In this document: piece after piece, positions 61,880-64,000 of the stretch | How positions within the stretch are numbered: position 1 is the stretch's first letter | Layout of the letters: each line of letters begins with the position of its first letter | DNA from: a virus | DNA: 64,000 bases | Virus record (IMG/VR): IMGVR_UViG_3300045933_000229 | Span: 1-64,000 of that record | Direction: 5' to 3' (one strand) | Position numbers and translations under genes: made by a program | Notes under the pieces: generated by a model | Databases searched by the model: none | What the model saw: only the letters and a program-made list of their open reading frames with translations | What the model was told of the DNA's origin: nothing

Positions 61880-62209
61880 CTTGTCGCTCGTCCGACCAGA
61901 CCCCTTGGGATGGGGCCGTGGCGCGTCACTCCCTCGCGTCCGCTTGCCATCCCCTTTGGTCGGGGGAGGGTTAAGCGCCCCACCCCAAGGTGTCATCGTC
62001 GAGCCGTCCGCGAGCGGGCAGGGCAGCCGACAGCGCGCGCGGGTGAAGACCGCTACTGGTGGGCAAGAGGGTCCGACAGCGGAACAGGGGCGGCGAAGCC
62101 AGCACCCCTCCCTCGAAAGGCTGGCGGGGACGCGGCTCCGCGAGGGGACACGTTGAAGGCGACCAGGCTAGGGCTTGGTCCGCCCACCGCTGGGGAAAGC
62201 TGGGAGGGT
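61880..62209. other. 330-bp leader region without a supported gene
   Basis: A frame from 61910 runs into the nuclease-like gene but its first 100 codons are Arg/Pro/Gly-rich and lack a ribosome site. Several short G/C stems can be drawn (for example GCCCCACCCC with a downstream GGGG run), but none is convincing. It is probably an untranslated leader of about 320 bases. Confidence 0.45.
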
Positions 62210-62566
62210 ATGGGTCACTACCTGATTGAACCTCAGACTCCGACCGAGTTTGAGGTCAAGGCTTACCTCTTTGCCCGGCTCAGAGAGCTTGGGTTCAACG
62301 TCCGTGGTGAGGTGCGCTCCACCTCGAAGCCCGGGCCGACCGAGAATCTCCTTGGTGGTGAACTCTGCGCTGACCTCGCCATATTCGACGGGGGTAAGCT
62401 GCTGCTCGTCATCGAGGTGAAGGCGCAGCCGACCGACGTGGACTGGTACGCGTCGCAACAGGGGCGCCGATACGACGGCGCGCCCATTATGCTGGTTGGC
62501 GGGATGGACGAGGCGCGTCGGTTTACGAAAAGCTGCGAGGAAAATACGGGGCTTATCAGTGGATGA
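62210..62566 (+). CDS. PD-(D/E)xK-like nuclease-fold protein (118 aa)
   Basis: ATG at 62210 with GGAGG close upstream. The compact protein has the core of the restriction-endonuclease fold: helix with E (TPTEFEVKAYLFARLRELGF), NVRGEVRS, then CADLAIFDGGKLLLVIEVKA, where D followed by E-x-K fits the D...(D/E)xK active site, and QQGRRY, PIMLVGGMDEA. It probably cuts or binds DNA; related stand-alone folds occur in phage recombination and anti-restriction proteins. It overlaps the next gene by eight bases. It lies near a DNA methyltransferase, so a modification link is possible. Confidence 0.7.
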   Translation: MGHYLIEPQTPTEFEVKAYLFARLRELGFNVRGEVRSTSKPGPTENLLGGELCADLAIFDGGKLLLVIEVKAQPTDVDWYASQQGRRYDGAPIMLVGGMDEARRFTKSCEENTGLISG

Positions 62567-63299
62567 CGACGAGGCCCGGCGGCTCGCCAAGCTGATCGCT
62601 GAGGAGTTGGCACCACTCCTCAACCAGCCACACCATCGTTATCGTCTGTCGCAGCAGGCACTTGAACAGCGTCGGGCGGCCTCGCGGTCTGCGGTTGAGA
62701 AGCGCAGCGCGCCCCGGCGCAGGAAGAAAATTCCGGTGCCGGATCCGGGTCCGGAAGTCGTCGGCAGATCAGTGGCTTCCGAAAATCCGGCACCGAAATC
62801 CACCGAAAAAGTTACTCACAGCCGAGTGACCGCTGACGTCTGGACCGCGTACTTCACCGCCTACAAGCTGCGATACAGCACGTTCCCGGTGCGCAACGCG
62901 AAGGTGAACGGGATGCTGGCGCAGTTCGTGAAGCGCCTGCCGCGCGAGGAAGCCCCGCTGGTCGCGGCGTTCTACGTCAAGAGCGAGAACCCCCTGTACG
63001 TGCGGTCGCGGCACTGCGTCGAGTTGCTGGTCCGGGATGCCGAGGGCCTTCGCATGGAGTGGGCCACGGGCCGCAGCGACGTCCAGCGCGTGAACGGGTC
63101 GCACGTGACCACGGTGAGCAAGCCGTGGTGGGAGGTGTGGTCGGCGCTGGAGCAGCAGGGCGACGACCTCGGGATCGAGCGCGACGCCAACCCGACCACC
63201 TACCGCTTCGAGGTTCTGCGGGCCGCGTTCGTCGCGGGCCGTCTTCCAGCCGATGTCGCCACCAAGCTGGGGGTGAACCCCGGCGCCACCGAGGAGTAG
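62559..63299 (+). CDS. Conserved phage protein, possible DNA-related role (246 aa)
   Basis: GTG at 62559 overlaps the preceding gene. The first 90 residues are charged and partly disordered (DDDEARRLAKLIAEELAPLL, then RRRKKIPVPD). The core contains TADVWTAYFTAYKLRYSTFP, VRNAKVNGMLAQFVKRLPRE, EAPLVAAFYVKSENPLYVRS and RHCVELLVRDAEGLRMEWAT. This Y-x-x-R-Y-x-x-x-P-V-R-N ... F-Y ... L-x-x-D-A-E-x-L order recurs in phage and prophage proteins near replication or recombination genes, without assigned function. The final section is acidic and helical. Confidence 0.6.
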   Translation: MDDDEARRLAKLIAEELAPLLNQPHHRYRLSQQALEQRRAASRSAVEKRSAPRRRKKIPVPDPGPEVVGRSVASENPAPKSTEKVTHSRVTADVWTAYFTAYKLRYSTFPVRNAKVNGMLAQFVKRLPREEAPLVAAFYVKSENPLYVRSRHCVELLVRDAEGLRMEWATGRSDVQRVNGSHVTTVSKPWWEVWSALEQQGDDLGIERDANPTTYRFEVLRAAFVAGRLPADVATKLGVNPGATEE

Positions 63300-63302
63300 T
63301 CC

Positions 63303-63596
63303 GTGCCACCCGACCAATCCCTGCCGCAAGCCCGCCCGCAGCCGGTCGCCCCCGACCAGGTCATCAGGATGCAGTTCACGGTCGCGATCAGCGACCCCGA
63401 GTACAAGCACCTCTCGGCCCACGTGAAGCGCCTCGTCGCCCTCGACCCGGCGCCGGACTCCCCGGCGGGCTGCGCCCTGCAGCTGCTCGCGTTCGTGGTG
63501 GACAAGTACGAGGCGATCCGCTTCAACCCGAGCTTCGGCCTGCCTGCCCCGTCCCCGGCGGCGGGCGAGCCGACCGGCGAGAACATGGTGGGGTGA
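63303..63596 (+). CDS. Hypothetical protein (97 aa)
   Basis: GTG start with GAGGAG upstream; its stop overlaps the methyltransferase start. After a Pro/Gln-rich beginning the chain has VIRMQFTVAISDPEYKHLSA, HVKRLVALDPAPDSPAGCAL and QLLAFVVDKYEAIRFNPSFG, then a Pro/Gly/Ala tail. The middle may form a small helical bundle. No family is recognised. It is part of the right-end rightward operon. Confidence 0.58.
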   Translation: MPPDQSLPQARPQPVAPDQVIRMQFTVAISDPEYKHLSAHVKRLVALDPAPDSPAGCALQLLAFVVDKYEAIRFNPSFGLPAPSPAAGEPTGENMVG

Positions 63597-64000
63597 TGCG
63601 CTACCTCTCCTTGTTCTCGGGCATCGAGGCGGTGAGCGTGGCCTGGCGGCCTCTGGGATGGGAGCTCGCAGCCTGGGCGGAGATCGAGCCGTTCGCCAGC
63701 GAGGTGACGAGAACCCGACACCACGATGCGATGGCGCCCAACCTCGGCGACGTGTGCAGTCTGCGCGCAGACCGCATAGCCGAACTCGGCCACCTCGATA
63801 TAGTTGTAGGTGGCTCCCCGTGTCAGGACTTGAGCGTGGCGGGCAAGCGTGCCGGGCTGCGCGGAAAGAGGAGCAGGCTGTTCCATGAGCAGGTCCGAAT
63901 CTTCGACGCAGCAAGAGATGTATGTGGGGCACGATGGCTCCTCTGGGAAAACGTCGCCGGGTCGCTCTACAGCCACCGAGGCCGGGACTTTGCTGCAGTG
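63596..64000 (+). CDS. DNA (cytosine-5) methyltransferase, 5' part
   Basis: ATGA overlap with the previous gene; the frame is open to the window edge (135 codons). Motif I LSLFSGIEAVSVAWRPLGW binds S-adenosylmethionine, the acidic EIEPFAS is motif II, DIVVGGSPCQDLSVAGKRAG is motif IV with the catalytic Cys of PCQ, and WLLWENVAGS is motif VI (ENV). It should methylate cytosine at C5 in a specific site to protect phage DNA from restriction. From about 63770 the codons use more A/T at third positions (GAT ATA GTT GTA GGT GGC) than neighbouring genes, which may reflect recent acquisition. The target domain is beyond the window. Confidence 0.92.
   Translation, partial: MRYLSLFSGIEAVSVAWRPLGWELAAWAEIEPFASEVTRTRHHDAMAPNLGDVCSLRADRIAELGHLDIVVGGSPCQDLSVAGKRAGLRGKRSRLFHEQVRIFDAARDVCGARWLLWENVAGSLYSHRGRDFAAV

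Noticed and set aside
1-64000. Integrase, CRISPR array, insertion sequence or complete canonical tRNA
   Set aside because: None was found on reading both strands; the only RNA-like element is the degenerate tRNA fold at 14826.

Overview
The window is a GC-rich (by eye about two-thirds G+C) tailed-phage genome, or a long piece of one. Short-tailed (podovirus-like) morphology is inferred from the layout: terminase, portal, scaffold and major capsid genes, connector and tail-knob-type proteins, then a block of large internal or ejected virion proteins ending in a 2,648-codon gene. No tape measure, sheath or tail chaperone pair is visible. A Gram-negative (pseudomonadotal) host is suggested by Sec signal peptides, a lipobox-like small protein, peptidoglycan enzymes and an SSB with the DDIPF tail. 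Genes are cut at both edges (an ERF-type annealing protein on the left, a cytosine-C5 methyltransferase on the right). No polymerase, primase or integrase is in view.

Left arm (1-6584, rightward): recombination genes (ERF, DnaQ-like exonuclease, SSB), then exported and membrane proteins including a promoter-gene-terminator unit at 2863-3437, a holin-like protein and an L,D-transpeptidase-like protein. From 6846 to 10137 come an M15-type endolysin (leftward), a VRR-NUC nuclease (rightward) and a leftward operon of very small genes, run from a TTGACA-N17-TACAGT promoter at 10137 to a terminator at 8055. From 10414 to 13820 lies a leftward AAA+/VWA pair (CobS/CobT-like), flanked on both sides by copies of a 19-bp dyad repeat. 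A gene-poor stretch (13821-15166) carries more of these repeats, a zinc/HNH protein and a tRNA-like element.

From 15167 to 19142 a leftward operon of overlapping accessory genes includes a strong Acb2-type (anti-CBASS) candidate. A short rightward transcription unit (18151-18298) lies antisense to its leader. The leftward and rightward promoters at 19160-19210 appear to share a self-complementary -35 box.

From 19329 to 60135 the genes run rightward (virion module) with one exception, an HNH homing-type gene on the opposite strand directly against the capsid stop codon. The module includes terminase, portal, at least seven fibre-like proteins in three paralogous families (two with YadA-head-like AIG repeats), scaffold, capsid, connectors, tail-knob protein, GNAT-like protein, internal proteins, a lytic transglycosylase and the giant polyvalent protein. 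Within one linker of the giant gene, two complete ORFs in another frame carry the strong G/C-third-position bias while the host frame loses it; they look like nested genes. The right end has a short leftward operon (60047-61772) and a divergent rightward one (from 61851) with a PD-(D/E)xK-like protein and the methyltransferase. Functions are inferred from motifs read by eye; no database search was run.
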